From Parvibaculum sp963696585 (lineage in GTDB: Bacteria > Pseudomonadota > Alphaproteobacteria > Parvibaculales > Parvibaculaceae): a stretch of DNA of 64,000 nucleotides. The stretch spans positions 1 to 64,000 of the forward strand of contig CAVOKW010000010.1 of assembly GCA_963696585.1 (NCBI GenBank). Direction: 5' to 3'. This document shows, in pieces, positions 7,529 to 16,272 of the stretch (positions are counted from its first letter, which is position 1; the number at the start of each line of letters is the position of its first letter). A program made the position numbers and the translations under genes. The notes under the pieces are model-generated. The model was not told the DNA's origin. It worked only from the letters and a program-made list of their open reading frames with translations, and did not search any database.

Positions 7529-8344
7529 TCAAAGGGTGCTTCGTGTTCCGTGTCGGGTGCGTGCAGCTTGCGCGACCGCCTCGCCAAAGGCGCCGAACAG
7601 TTTCAGCGATACCGGATTTTCCCGGTAACGCCACTCGGGATGCCATTGCACGCCCATGGCGAAAGCGCACGCCCCGGTCACGCTCAGGGCTTCAATCGTG
7701 CCATCGGCGGCGCGACCTTCAGGGGTGAGGCCGGGGGCCAGTCTGGCGACGCCTTGACCATGGAGCGAATTGACCATGATGACGCGCTCGCCCAGCAGGC
7801 GCTCAAAGAGGCCGCCCGGGGTCAATGTCACCTCATGGGCCGGCCCATATTGCGTGTCGAGTGGCGCGTCCTTGTCTTCGCGGTGATCAAAGCGCGCGGC
7901 AAAGCCCGGTTCACCCGGCTCCTCGTGGATATGCTGATGCAGGGTGCCGCCAAAAGCGACATTCAATTCCTGAAAGCCGCGACAGACGCAAAAGAGCGGC
8001 ACAGCGCGGGCGACGCAGGCGCGGATGAGGTCAAGGGTCAGCGCGTCACGCTGCCGGTCAGCCAGCACCCCTTCGCGTGGCGGCACGCCGCCATAATTTT
8101 CAGGATGCACGTTGGAATGGGAGCCGGTGAGGAAGATGCCGTCGCACAGGCTCAGGATTTCGTCGAAATCCGGGGCGGTTTCAAAGGGTTCGCGCGGCAC
8201 AGGCAACAGCACGGGCAGGCAATGCGCGCCACCCTCGAGCGCGGCGATATATTTCTCGCCGACCGCGTGGAAGGGATGCGGTCCAAGCATTTTCACGTCG
8301 CAGGGGATGCCGACGACAGGGCGTTTCATGGATCTAAGGGTCAT
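7529..8344 (-). CDS. puuD: Gamma-glutamyl-gamma-aminobutyrate hydrolase family protein (PuuD-like, class I amidotransferase fold)
   Basis: About 271 residues, cytoplasmic. The class I glutamine amidotransferase triad is visible: nucleophile Cys in LFCVCRGFQELNVAFGG, and His/Glu in MGVQWHPEW near the C-terminus. FLTGSHSNVHPENYGG and INSLHGQGV-like segments (VNSLHGQGVARLA) place it in the peptidase C26/PuuD group, which releases GABA from gamma-glutamyl-GABA. Start chosen at ATG 8344 (AGGGGG just upstream); an in-frame ATG at 8329 and a GTG at 8362 are alternatives. It heads the puuD-puuA pair. Confidence 0.82.
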   Translation of the reverse strand: MTLRSMKRPVVGIPCDVKMLGPHPFHAVGEKYIAALEGGAHCLPVLLPVPREPFETAPDFDEILSLCDGIFLTGSHSNVHPENYGGVPPREGVLADRQRDALTLDLIRACVARAVPLFCVCRGFQELNVAFGGTLHQHIHEEPGEPGFAARFDHREDKDAPLDTQYGPAHEVTLTPGGLFERLLGERVIMVNSLHGQGVARLAPGLTPEGRAADGTIEALSVTGACAFAMGVQWHPEWRYRENPVSLKLFGAFGEAVAQAARTRHGTRSTL

Positions 8345-8431
8345 GCCCCCTAGAGGTAGCACGGGCCACGGGGGGCGCTCAAGGCATGGACGCTCCTTGT
8401 CAGCCCGGCCTGTGCAGGATAATTGACAGGA

Positions 8432-9136
8432 TCAGTTCTTGTTGCCGAAGGGCCGCTGCTCGTCGCGCATGACAAAAAGATCATTATTGGCGCGAATGCC
8501 GGACTGGATATTGCGCAGGGCCACCGTGGTTTGCAGTCCCTGGGCGTCGGTCACGACCCATTGGCGCAGTTGCAGGCGGGGCTGGTCAAAGACCAGCGTG
8601 ATGTCACCCGGGGCCTTGTCGGATTTATCGGCCAGCGTCAGGCGCAGGACGCCGGGCTGACGATCAACACTGACAATGCGCGTGTCACGCCTGAGATCAA
8701 TGGACTCATCGAGCAGCAGACTGAGCGGGGTTGAGCCCAGCGGATAACGCTGCGCGGGACTTGACCCCTCCTTGATGCCCACCCAGATGCCGTCGGCAAC
8801 GACCAGAAGGTCCGAGGGCGGGTTATATTCAAAGCGCAGCCGTCCGGGACGTCGCAGAAAGAACCGGCCTTCCGCGATCGAGCCGTCAGGACCGATTTGC
8901 AGGAAATTGCCCTGCATGTTCTCAACGCCTTGCAGATAAGTGGCGACTTCGGTGAGGGTGGCCTCATCTTCTGCGCTCAGCATGGCGGCGGCAGGCGCGG
9001 CCTTTGCCTGATTTGCGCCAGCGGTCAGCAGGGTCACGCAAAGCAGGCTCAGGCCGATGATGGCGAGCACTACCAGTACGCGCTGGCGAAACCGATGGTG
9101 ATTGAGTTTGTCAATATGGCTCATGCTGGCAAACAT
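8432..9136 (-). CDS. lolA: Outer-membrane lipoprotein carrier protein LolA
   Basis: Periplasmic chaperone carrying lipoproteins from LolCDE to the outer membrane. About 234 residues. The start ATG 9136 has AAGGA five bases upstream; several neighbouring in-frame ATGs exist (9142, 9124). A hydrophobic segment (VLVVLAIIGLSLLCVTLLTAG) acts as signal sequence, ending near AKA. The mature domain shows the LolA pattern: LQGVENMQGNFLQIGPDG, GRFFLRRPGRLRFEYNPPSD, VVADGIWVGI, and the C-terminal LRQWVVTDAQGLQTTVALRN. It lies 120 bp downstream of ftsK on the same strand, a common order in this class. Confidence 0.9.
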   Translation of the reverse strand: MFASMSHIDKLNHHRFRQRVLVVLAIIGLSLLCVTLLTAGANQAKAAPAAAMLSAEDEATLTEVATYLQGVENMQGNFLQIGPDGSIAEGRFFLRRPGRLRFEYNPPSDLLVVADGIWVGIKEGSSPAQRYPLGSTPLSLLLDESIDLRRDTRIVSVDRQPGVLRLTLADKSDKAPGDITLVFDQPRLQLRQWVVTDAQGLQTTVALRNIQSGIRANNDLFVMRDEQRPFGNKN

Positions 9137-9255
9137 GGGCATCCTTTGTGGCGAAATCGGGAAGCCTATAAGGCATCTCCGGGGCATTTCAGAAATGGCT
9201 GGTTCACCCAGGCGCTGCCCATTGGCGTCATTTGTCGCTGAAAAAGCAAGTGCTG

Positions 9256-11949
9256 CTAGTGATCGCCAACCAGAACCTCGCGCTTGCCCTGATGATTGGG
9301 AGCGCTGACAACGCCTTGTTCTTCCATCAATTCAATGAGGCGCGCCGCACGGTTATAGCCGATCTGCAGGCGGCGCTGGATATAGCTTGTGGAGGCGCGC
9401 TTGTCGCGGGCGACAATGGCGACGGCCTTGTCGTAGAGATCGTCACCTGATCCGGGTCCTTCAAGGCCAAAGGGGTCGCCTTCGGCTTCTTCGGCTTCTG
9501 CGGTAATGGCTTCAAGATATTCAGGCGTGCCCTGACGCTTGAGGAAGGTCACGACCTTTTCGACTTCTTCGTCGGACACGAAGGGGCCATGAACACGGCG
9601 GATGCGCCCACCGCCAGCCATATAGAGCATGTCGCCCTGACCCAGGAGCTGTTCGGCGCCCTGTTCGCCCAAAATCGTGCGGCTGTCGATTTTCGAGGTC
9701 ACCTGAAAGGAAATGCGGGTCGGGAAGTTCGCCTTGATCGTGCCGGTGATGACGTCAACCGAGGGGCGCTGCGTCGCGGTGATGATATGGATGCCGGCGG
9801 CACGCGCCATCTGGGCGAGACGCTGCACGGCGGCTTCAATTTCCTTGCCCGCGACCATCATCAGATCGGCCATTTCGTCAACGATGACGACAATGAAAGG
9901 CATGGGGGAGAGGTCCATTTCCTCTTCTTCGTAGATTGCCTTGCCGGTTTCCTTGTCAAAGCCGGTCTGCACCGTGCGCACCAGCACTTCGCCCTTGGCG
10001 TTGGCCTCGCCAACGCGGCTGTTATAGCCCTCGATGTTCCGCACACCGACTTTCGACATTTTGCGATAGCGGTCTTCCATTTCCTTGACGACCCATTTGA
10101 GGGCGACAACCGCTTTCTTGGGTTCGGTCACGACGGGCGCGAGAAGATGGGGAATGCCGTCATAGACGGAGAGTTCCAGCATTTTGGGGTCGATCATGAT
10201 GAGCTTGCATTGATCGGGCGAGAGCCGATAGAGCAACGACAGGATCATGGTGTTGATGCCGACCGACTTGCCCGAGCCTGTGGTGCCTGCGATCAGCAGA
10301 TGCGGCATGCGCGCCAGATCGGAAATCACCGGCTCGCCGCCGATATTCTTGCCAAGCGCCAGGGCGAGCTTCGAGCTTGAGCTTTCATATTCGCCGGTTT
10401 CGAGCAGTTCACGCAGCATCACCATTTCGCGTTTGGCATTGGGCAATTCGATGCCGATGACATTGCGGCCCGGCACGACGGCGACGCGGGCTGAAACGGC
10501 GCTCATCGAACGGGCGATGTCATCGGCGAGCGAAATCACGCGCGAAGACTTGATGCCGGCGGCAGGCTCAAGTTCATAAAGTGTGACGACGGGGCCGGGT
10601 CGGACATGAATGATTTCGCCGCGAATGCCAAAATCGTCCAGCACGGTCTCAAGAAGCCTTGCATTGGCTTCCAGCGCATCATCGGTGAGCTTGGCGGTCG
10701 TCAGCGGCTTTGTCGGCTTGGTCAGAAGCGAAAGGGGCGGCAGCTGATGATCGCTGGCCGGTTCGAGAGCGAGGCGTGGCTGGGCTTCGCGGGCGGCGCG
10801 CTTGGAGGGTTTTGAGGCGCGCGTCGCATTGCGCTCAATGCGGGCGGCGGATTTGGCGGCTGATAGTTGCGGCTCGATGCGCTCATTGCCGTCGCCCGTT
10901 TTGCGAAGCGGAGAGGGGCGTTTGCGGGGCGTGGGCGTTTTGACCTCAGCGGCACCGCGACGGCCGAATTCACCAAAACCGCCGGTGCGGGCGGCGATCA
11001 CTTCGGCTTCGCTCAGCGGGGCGAAATCCCCCCAGCGCAGCAGGCGATCACGCCAGTAGGTCAGATGGTCGGTGACGAACCACCAGACAAGACGTGTGCG
11101 CCCCGGCAGGAGATCGGGGCGATCGGCGAGCAGGTCCGCCTCTTCCTCAATTTCGTCCTCCCTCTCAATGGCGCGGGGACGGCGACGAACCGGCTCATAA
11201 ACATCCTGGCGCAAGGTGACGCTGTCGCCGTCATCGCTCCGGCGCAGGCGCGTCATGAGATCACGCAAATCCGACAGGCCGATATTGCCGGCAAAGACAA
11301 GCAGGGCCGCCGTGACGGGTGCCGCGATGAGGGCTGTCAGGGAATAGGCGCTGACGCTGCCAATCAACGGCGCAAAAAAACCAAGACCCAGTGTGGCCAG
11401 CGCATCGCCCACAACACCACCCAGCCCGATCGCCAGCGGCCAGAAAAAGGGGCGGGGCAATGCGCTCAGAAACATCGCCGCCGTGAAAGTGGCGGCCAGC
11501 CAGGCCGCGACACGAAAGACGATCTTGTCGGGCGACTGATGCGTGAAGGCGCGCGCCCCCCAGATGATGGGCGGCAGGAGGAAGGCCACGCCGCCCAGGC
11601 CCAGCGCCTGCAGCATGATGTCGGCGAGATAGGCGCCAGGCAGGCCCATCCAGTTGCGCGGTTCCAGGCCGGTGGCGTTGTTGAGGCTTGGATCGGTGCT
11701 CGACCAGCTGGCCATGGCGAGCAATCCAAAGATGCCCGCGACAAGCAGCGCCATGCCAAATCCCTCCTCAACGCGACGCGCCAGAAACTGACGCACGCCA
11801 TCGGGCAGGATCGTGAACAGATTGGCGAGCAGCCTCACGCGTGGCTTCCTCTGCTTGCCGGCAAGACGCGGCGCGGCCAGAGCCGCTTTCGCGCCTTTGC
11901 CCTTGCCGTTGCGTTTCGGACCCGTCGCCTGCCTTGCCGAACCGATCAC
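9256..11949 (-). CDS. ftsK: DNA translocase FtsK
   Basis: An 897-residue septal DNA pump that clears chromosome termini and activates XerCD recombination. The N-terminus (about 50-220) carries four or five membrane segments (MALLVAGIFGLLAMASW, VAFLLPPIIWG, and so on). A Pro/Arg-rich linker follows (about 225-415). The motor has Walker A GTTGSGKSVGIN and Walker B FIVVIVDEMADLMM. The C-terminal gamma winged helix (DKRASTSYIQRRLQIGYNRA ... EEQGVVSAPNHQGKREVLV) reads KOPS sequences. The start ATG overlaps the dapC stop by 4 bp, so it is co-translated with the aminotransferase. Length and order are normal for alphaproteobacteria. Confidence 0.97.
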   Translation of the reverse strand: MIGSARQATGPKRNGKGKGAKAALAAPRLAGKQRKPRVRLLANLFTILPDGVRQFLARRVEEGFGMALLVAGIFGLLAMASWSSTDPSLNNATGLEPRNWMGLPGAYLADIMLQALGLGGVAFLLPPIIWGARAFTHQSPDKIVFRVAAWLAATFTAAMFLSALPRPFFWPLAIGLGGVVGDALATLGLGFFAPLIGSVSAYSLTALIAAPVTAALLVFAGNIGLSDLRDLMTRLRRSDDGDSVTLRQDVYEPVRRRPRAIEREDEIEEEADLLADRPDLLPGRTRLVWWFVTDHLTYWRDRLLRWGDFAPLSEAEVIAARTGGFGEFGRRGAAEVKTPTPRKRPSPLRKTGDGNERIEPQLSAAKSAARIERNATRASKPSKRAAREAQPRLALEPASDHQLPPLSLLTKPTKPLTTAKLTDDALEANARLLETVLDDFGIRGEIIHVRPGPVVTLYELEPAAGIKSSRVISLADDIARSMSAVSARVAVVPGRNVIGIELPNAKREMVMLRELLETGEYESSSSKLALALGKNIGGEPVISDLARMPHLLIAGTTGSGKSVGINTMILSLLYRLSPDQCKLIMIDPKMLELSVYDGIPHLLAPVVTEPKKAVVALKWVVKEMEDRYRKMSKVGVRNIEGYNSRVGEANAKGEVLVRTVQTGFDKETGKAIYEEEEMDLSPMPFIVVIVDEMADLMMVAGKEIEAAVQRLAQMARAAGIHIITATQRPSVDVITGTIKANFPTRISFQVTSKIDSRTILGEQGAEQLLGQGDMLYMAGGGRIRRVHGPFVSDEEVEKVVTFLKRQGTPEYLEAITAEAEEAEGDPFGLEGPGSGDDLYDKAVAIVARDKRASTSYIQRRLQIGYNRAARLIELMEEQGVVSAPNHQGKREVLVGDH

Positions 11950-13214
11950 AACACCTCCGCAATCCGCGTCAGTGCTTCTTCTGTCTGCGCTTCGCTATCG
12001 ACCAGCGCAACGCGAATATAGGCCTTGCCGGGATTTCCGGACTGACCCGACGTCGCGAATGAATCATTGCGCGCGAGATAGGCGCCGGGCAAGACCTTGA
12101 CGCCCCCCTTGGCCCAAAGTTCGCGCGCGGCGGTTTCACCATCGCCCACATCCAGCCACAAAAAGAAACCACCTGAAGGGCGGTAAAAACCAAAACGATT
12201 GCCGATGATGCGCTCGGCAATATCGAATTTGCGGCGGTAAAGCGCACGATTGGCCTGTGCATGCGCGTCGTCGCGCCAGGCGGCGGCGGAGACGGCGAGA
12301 AGCGGCATCGGCACTTGCGGACCTGCCACATTGCGGAAGGTGCGATAGCGCAGCATGAAGGCGCGATCACCCGTGACAAATCCCGAACGCAAGCCCGGCA
12401 GGCTGGAACGCTTGGACAGCGAATGAAAGACAATGATATTGGCAAAGGGGTCGCTTTGGGCGGCATCGGCGTGATGGCTGCCAGCCAGTGCGATGGCGGC
12501 CTGAAGCGCGCTCATTGGCGGTTCAACATCATAGATGTCGGCATAGCATTCATCGATGGCCAGCATGATGTCGTGTTCGCGCGCCAGTTCGATCAATTTG
12601 GTCAGATAGAACAGATCGGCGACCACACCCTGCGGATTGGCGGGGCTGCAAAAATAGATCATCGCCGTGCGGGCGAGCAGGCCCTCTGGCAGGGCGGCGA
12701 AGTCAGGCATGAAGCGGTTTTCGCGTGTTGCGGGCACATAGACCGGGTCGGCGCCCGCCGCAATCGCGGCAGCGGCATAGCATTGGTAAAAGGGGTTCGG
12801 CATCAGGATCGCCGGTCGCTGCCCGGTTTTTGACAAGGGGGTTGCCACCAGAGCTGCGTTGAACAGGGCCTCGCGGGTGCCATTGACGGGCAGGATCTGA
12901 AGTTCGGGATCCAGCGGGCGGCCTTCACCGATCACATGGGCAAGATGATAGCGGCGGCCGAGCCAGCCAGCGACGGCCTGGCGGAAATCCGGCGTGCCGA
13001 TGATCGGGGGATATTTGCCAAATTCATGGGCATGGGCGCTGATGACCGGCATCACGAAGTCGGGAACGGGATGCTGCGGTTCGCCCAGCGACAGGATGAG
13101 GGGCGGCTTGCCGGGGGTCATGCCTTCGAGCAAGGCGTTGAGGCGTGGAAACGGGCTGTCCGGCAGCGAGGCAAACCGGGCCTGATCGGGCGATATGGAA
13201 GCGGTTTGCGTCAT
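11946..13214 (-). CDS. dapC: Class I/II aminotransferase, likely succinyldiaminopimelate aminotransferase (DapC)
   Basis: A 422-residue fold-type I PLP enzyme. The PLP lysine is in VFHSLSKRSSLPGLRSGFVTG. FCSPANPQGVVAD and LAIDECYADIYD give the ring-binding Asn and Asp, and GGFFLWLDVGDGE closes the active site. The DapC assignment rests on overall pattern and on position directly upstream of ftsK, where dapC-type aminotransferases commonly sit; it would serve lysine and peptidoglycan synthesis. ATG 13214 begins MTQTASISPDQARFASLPDS, which is the natural domain start; upstream in-frame codons add 46 unlikely residues. Other aspartate-type aminotransferase activities cannot be excluded. Confidence 0.8.
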   Translation of the reverse strand: MTQTASISPDQARFASLPDSPFPRLNALLEGMTPGKPPLILSLGEPQHPVPDFVMPVISAHAHEFGKYPPIIGTPDFRQAVAGWLGRRYHLAHVIGEGRPLDPELQILPVNGTREALFNAALVATPLSKTGQRPAILMPNPFYQCYAAAAIAAGADPVYVPATRENRFMPDFAALPEGLLARTAMIYFCSPANPQGVVADLFYLTKLIELAREHDIMLAIDECYADIYDVEPPMSALQAAIALAGSHHADAAQSDPFANIIVFHSLSKRSSLPGLRSGFVTGDRAFMLRYRTFRNVAGPQVPMPLLAVSAAAWRDDAHAQANRALYRRKFDIAERIIGNRFGFYRPSGGFFLWLDVGDGETAARELWAKGGVKVLPGAYLARNDSFATSGQSGNPGKAYIRVALVDSEAQTEEALTRIAEVL

Positions 13215-13355
13215 CTTGTGCCAGTTGAGGTCGCATGTGGCTTCAGCCGAAGCGAGAATAGCCGCGATAATGCGCAATGATACTTGGGGCGCCCCAAGCG
13301 GTCCAGCATGGTGAATAGCCCCAAACCGTGGAAAAAGCTGTGGGATTCCCAAGCC

Positions 13356-13520
13356 TTATCCACAAAGTTCGAAGGAATTTTTTAAGATTCGGTTAACTTT
13401 TTCAAACCGGGCGGTGGCAAGCGCGCCGTCATGCACAAAGCCCGGATCATTGCGTCCTGCGATCAGGGCCGAGAGAATGCCGCCAGCCATGCCCGTGGTG
13501 CTCAGTTCAGTCGGATTCAT
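13356..13520 (-). CDS. Small hypothetical ORF, 54 residues
   Basis: ATG 13520 to TAA 13356, reading MNPTELSTTGMAGGILSALI and then AGRNDPGFVHDGALATARFE. It has a GGGGA ribosome site seven bases before the ATG and lies in the 530-bp space between dapC and glnK, on the same strand as both. No family recognised. It lacks a signal peptide or clear membrane segment. It could be a small real gene, a decayed gene end, or chance. Confidence 0.3.
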   Translation of the reverse strand: MNPTELSTTGMAGGILSALIAGRNDPGFVHDGALATARFEKVNRILKNSFELCG

Positions 13521-13656
13521 CAGGCGTTCCCCATCAAGCGCTTTTGCCAGTCATTTAAGTATCCGGCAAGCATCTGGTAAGCATCTGGCGTGTCAAATCG
13601 CTGCCTGCATGGCGGGCCCTCTTCGTGACGTTGTCTTGTCATCGGGGCCCAAAAGG

Positions 13657-13693
13657 GAAATGCCCGGAAAGCGATCTGCTCTCCAGGCATTTC
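13657..13693 (-). terminator. Hairpin downstream of glnK
   Basis: GAAATGCCCGGA (13657-13668) and TCCAGGCATTTC (13682-13693) pair with one mismatch; inside them AGC and GCT (13670-13672, 13678-13680) extend the stem around a GATCT loop. On the minus strand the hairpin is followed by CCCTTTTGGG. It lies 53 bp after the glnK stop and probably ends that transcript. Confidence 0.6.
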
Positions 13694-13745
13694 AATCCGC
13701 ATCGCCACGTCGCACTCACTTGTTACCCGGTCTGGCGACCCTGTC

Positions 13746-14084
13746 TCAGATGGCGTCAGCGTCGGTTTCGCCCGTGCGGATACGCAGGACCTGCTCAACC
13801 GGCGTCACGAAAATCTTGCCGTCGCCGATCTGGCCCGTCTTGGCAGCGCCAGAGATGGCGGCCACGATCTTGTCCACGAGGTCCGACGTCGCCACGACTT
13901 CGACCTTGAGCTTGGGCAGGAAGTTCACGGCATATTCAGCGCCACGATAGATTTCAGTCTGACCCTTCTGACGGCCATAGCCCTTCACTTCGGTCACGGT
14001 CAGGCCCTGAACGCCAAGGGCTGTGAGAGCTTCACGAACTTCGTCAAGCTTGAATGGCTTAATGATTGCCATAACCAGTTTCAT
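13746..14084 (-). CDS. glnK: Nitrogen regulatory protein P-II (GlnK)
   Basis: A 112-residue P-II signalling protein; trimers sense 2-oxoglutarate, ATP/ADP and uridylylation and gate the AmtB channel. Start MKLVMAIIKPFKLDEVREAL at ATG 14084; longer in-frame extensions upstream are not P-II-like. The T-loop GQTEIYRGAEY carries the uridylylated Tyr51 in the exact position. VVATSDLVDKIVAAISGAAK, GKIFVTPVEQVLRIRTGE gives the nucleotide-binding B- and C-loops. It lies 400 bp downstream of amtB, separated by a terminator, and has its own sigma-54 type promoter (14195-14209). Most genomes have glnK before amtB; here amtB comes first. Confidence 0.96.
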   Translation of the reverse strand: MKLVMAIIKPFKLDEVREALTALGVQGLTVTEVKGYGRQKGQTEIYRGAEYAVNFLPKLKVEVVATSDLVDKIVAAISGAAKTGQIGDGKIFVTPVEQVLRIRTGETDADAI

Positions 14085-14194
14085 TTTCAGTTTCCTCATT
14101 TTTGAAGCCAGCCGACCGCACCTTGCCGTCGGCTCTATGCTCGTCGAAGCATTCGGGTCTGAGCCCTCATTGCATCCGACTTGCCCCCTTCTAA

Positions 14195-14209
14195 TCAAGA
14201 ACCGTGCCG
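14195..14209 (-). promoter_or_regulatory. Sigma-54 type promoter of glnK
   Basis: On the minus strand CGGCACGGTTCTTGA reads as a -24/-12 element (consensus TGGCACG-N4-TTGC): the GG and the TTG are in the right register; only the final C of the -12 GC is A. The same 15 bases occur before amtB. It lies about 110 bp before the glnK ATG. Confidence 0.72.
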
Positions 14210-14323
14210 CGCCCGTTTTGTCTCATAAGATATTGTTTTTATTGTTATATTCGTCTTTGCGCAAATGTTGCGCCGCAACCATTTTTGCTGGGGCATTAAC
14301 CTAGCCGCGCGATCTTGGGCAGT

Positions 14324-14340
14324 TGCACAAAAAATATGCA
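14324..14340. promoter_or_regulatory. NtrC-like enhancer site upstream of glnK
   Basis: TGCACAAAAAATATGCA is a 17-bp element with TGCA at both ends, the length and ends of the NtrC site (TGCAC-N7-GTGCA type). It is about 115 bp upstream of the -24 box, a typical enhancer distance. A match of the same spacing lies upstream of amtB. Confidence 0.55.
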
Positions 14341-14432
14341 CATCAATCTGGCAATTTTCGAGGCAAAGGGGCCGGGTATGGGGCCGTGTGTGGCGGGGCC
14401 CTGTCATGCGATCCGAAAAGTCCGAAAAGAAA

Positions 14433-14456
14433 GAGGGCGCCCGGTGGGGCGCCCTC
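14433..14456 (-). terminator. Intrinsic terminator of amtB
   Basis: A perfect 10-bp stem (GAGGGCGCCC at 14433-14442 and its complement at 14447-14456) with a 4-nt loop, followed on the minus strand by TTTCTTTT. It begins 28 bp after the amtB stop and separates amtB from glnK. Confidence 0.85.
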
Positions 14457-14483
14457 TCCGGCTCATCCAATGTAACCCGTAGA

Positions 14484-15818
14484 TTACTGGATGACTTCCC
14501 CGTGGAGGCTGATATCGAGGCCTTCGATTTCTTCCTGCGGGCTGACACGCAGACCGAAGAAGATCTTCACAATCATCAACAGGATGAAGGTGCCGATGCC
14601 CGAATAGACGAGCGTGGCAACGACGCCCTTGGCCTGAAGCGCGACCTGGCCCCAGTTGCCGTCGATGCCGCCAACCGGTGCATCAGCACCTGTGATGGCC
14701 ATCGTGGCGAAGACGCCGGTCAGCAGAGCGCCGACGATGCCGCCGATGCAGTGAACGCCAAACACGTCGAGGGCGTCGTCATAACCGATGGCACGCTTCG
14801 CAGCTGTTGAGACGATGAAGCAGAGAACGCCAGCCGCGATACCGATCCAGAGCGAGCCCATGGGATCAACAAAGCCGGAAGCCGGGGTGATGGCGACGAG
14901 GCCAGCCACAGCGCCCGAGCACATGCCGAGAAGTGTCGGCTTCTTGTGCACGATCCATTCGGCAAACATCCAGGCAAGCGCAGCAGCGGCTGTGGCAATC
15001 TGTGTCACAACCATGGCCATGCCTGCACGACCGTCAGCGGCAAGTTCCGAACCGGCGTTGAAACCGAACCAGCCAACCCACAGCAGCGATGCACCGATCA
15101 TGGTCATCACGACGTTGTGGGGCGCCATGTTTTCGGTGCCATAGCCCTTGCGCGGTCCGAGCACGAGGCAGGTCACGAGACCGGCGATGCCGGCATTGAT
15201 GTGCACCACGGTGCCGCCAGCGAAGTCGAGCACGCCCGCCGCACCGAGGAAACCACCGCCCCATACCCAATGGCAGATCGGGGCATAGATGAAGATCAGC
15301 CACAGGCCCATGAAGACCAGCATGCTGGAGAACTTCATGCGGTCGGCAAAGGCACCGGTGATGAGCGCCGGTGTGATGATCGCGAAGGTCATCTGGAAGA
15401 CCATGAAGACGCTTTCAGGGATCGAGCCCGAGATTGCGTCAACCGTCAGACCGTTGAGGAAGGCATGGCTGAAGCCGCCAACGTAAGGCTGCAATGCGCC
15501 ACCATCCTTGAATGCGAGCGAGTAGCCGATGATCATCCAGAGCACAGTCATGAGCGCGACGATGGCGAAGTTCTGGGCGGTGATCGCCACAACGTTCTTC
15601 TTCCGCACCATGCCGCCGTAAAACAGGGCGAGGCCCGGAATGGTCATCAGCAGAACAAGAGCCGTCGAGGTCAACATCCAGGCGGTGTTGCCTGTGTCGA
15701 TCGTCGGCACGTCTTCCGCAAAAGCGGCGCCCGCAGTTGCGAGCAGCGTCACGGCCCCCGCCGTCACGCCGAGCGAGAGCTTTTTGAAGGCTCCCAGCTT
15801 GTTGATGTTCTCAGTCAT
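14484..15818 (-). CDS. amtB: Ammonium transporter AmtB
   Basis: A 444-residue inner-membrane ammonium channel. A signal-like N-terminus (LSLGVTAGAVTLLATAGAAFA) precedes eleven membrane helices. The family signature DFAGGTVVHINAGIAGLV, with the first pore His, and FGVHCIGGIVGALLTG, with the second, are both present. The cytoplasmic tail (FFGLRVSPQEEIEGLDISLH) contains the P-II contact motif. ATG 15818 has GGAG upstream. Regulated with glnK by twin sigma-54 motifs and NtrC-like sites, so induced under nitrogen limitation. Confidence 0.96.
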   Translation of the reverse strand: MTENINKLGAFKKLSLGVTAGAVTLLATAGAAFAEDVPTIDTGNTAWMLTSTALVLLMTIPGLALFYGGMVRKKNVVAITAQNFAIVALMTVLWMIIGYSLAFKDGGALQPYVGGFSHAFLNGLTVDAISGSIPESVFMVFQMTFAIITPALITGAFADRMKFSSMLVFMGLWLIFIYAPICHWVWGGGFLGAAGVLDFAGGTVVHINAGIAGLVTCLVLGPRKGYGTENMAPHNVVMTMIGASLLWVGWFGFNAGSELAADGRAGMAMVVTQIATAAAALAWMFAEWIVHKKPTLLGMCSGAVAGLVAITPASGFVDPMGSLWIGIAAGVLCFIVSTAAKRAIGYDDALDVFGVHCIGGIVGALLTGVFATMAITGADAPVGGIDGNWGQVALQAKGVVATLVYSGIGTFILLMIVKIFFGLRVSPQEEIEGLDISLHGEVIQ

Positions 15819-15926
15819 CCGTTTCTCCAATTTATGCCGGACCATTTGCGCCGCCGGCTTGATTACGCGGGCAACCGGAAGCCCCCGATCTCCACGGGAG
15901 TTGCGCCTGCGCCTGGCAACTGTTTC

Positions 15927-15941
15927 TCAAGAACCGTGCCG
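15927..15941 (-). promoter_or_regulatory. Sigma-54 type promoter of amtB
   Basis: The minus strand carries CGGCACGGTTCTTGA, identical over 15 bases to the element before glnK. It lies about 110 bp before the amtB ATG. Two identical copies at the same distance from two nitrogen genes make function likely. Confidence 0.75.
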
Positions 15942-16025
15942 GAAGGGTTCAAAATGGCAAAGCCTTGATTCTAAACACTTCTTTAATTCGCCCCCGTAAT
16001 GTCCGCCCGATTCTCGCCACAAATA

Positions 16026-16042
16026 TGCATAAATAATATGCG
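16026..16042. promoter_or_regulatory. NtrC-like enhancer site upstream of amtB
   Basis: TGCATAAATAATATGCG has TGCA at one end and TGCG at the other over 17 bp, the same length and phasing as the site before glnK. It is 85 bp upstream of the amtB -24 box. The second arm is imperfect. Confidence 0.45.
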
Positions 16043-16135
16043 AATGAAATCAAACGCCCATTTATTGTGCATTATGGGGCGTCAGGTCGGGTGTTTGACT
16101 CAAAAATGGTCAGCCGAAGCGGTGCGCGCGCCTCA

Positions 16136-16149
16136 AGAATCGAGATTCT
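16136..16149. promoter_or_regulatory. Short palindrome before the PQQ dehydrogenase gene
   Basis: AGAATC-GA-GATTCT is a perfect inverted repeat 124 bp before the start codon, in the divergent space between amtB and the dehydrogenase. It may bind a regulator. Apart from this palindrome, the sigma-54 motif and the NtrC-like site, I see nothing else in 15819-16272. Confidence 0.25.
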
Positions 16150-16272
16150 AATTTTCATCTGTGGCTTTCTTGCCAATCGCGCTTCAGTTAAGGTCGGTCA
16201 ACCGGCGGAGAACAAGCTGGAGCGTCGGGTCAGGGCCCATAAAAACAACAGGCAACAGAAGGCGGGGGGGAA

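Noticed and set aside
10867..12021. 384-codon plus-strand frame opposite ftsK
   Set aside because: Amino-acid make-up is typical of antisense high-GC frames and FtsK is fully convincing on the minus strand.
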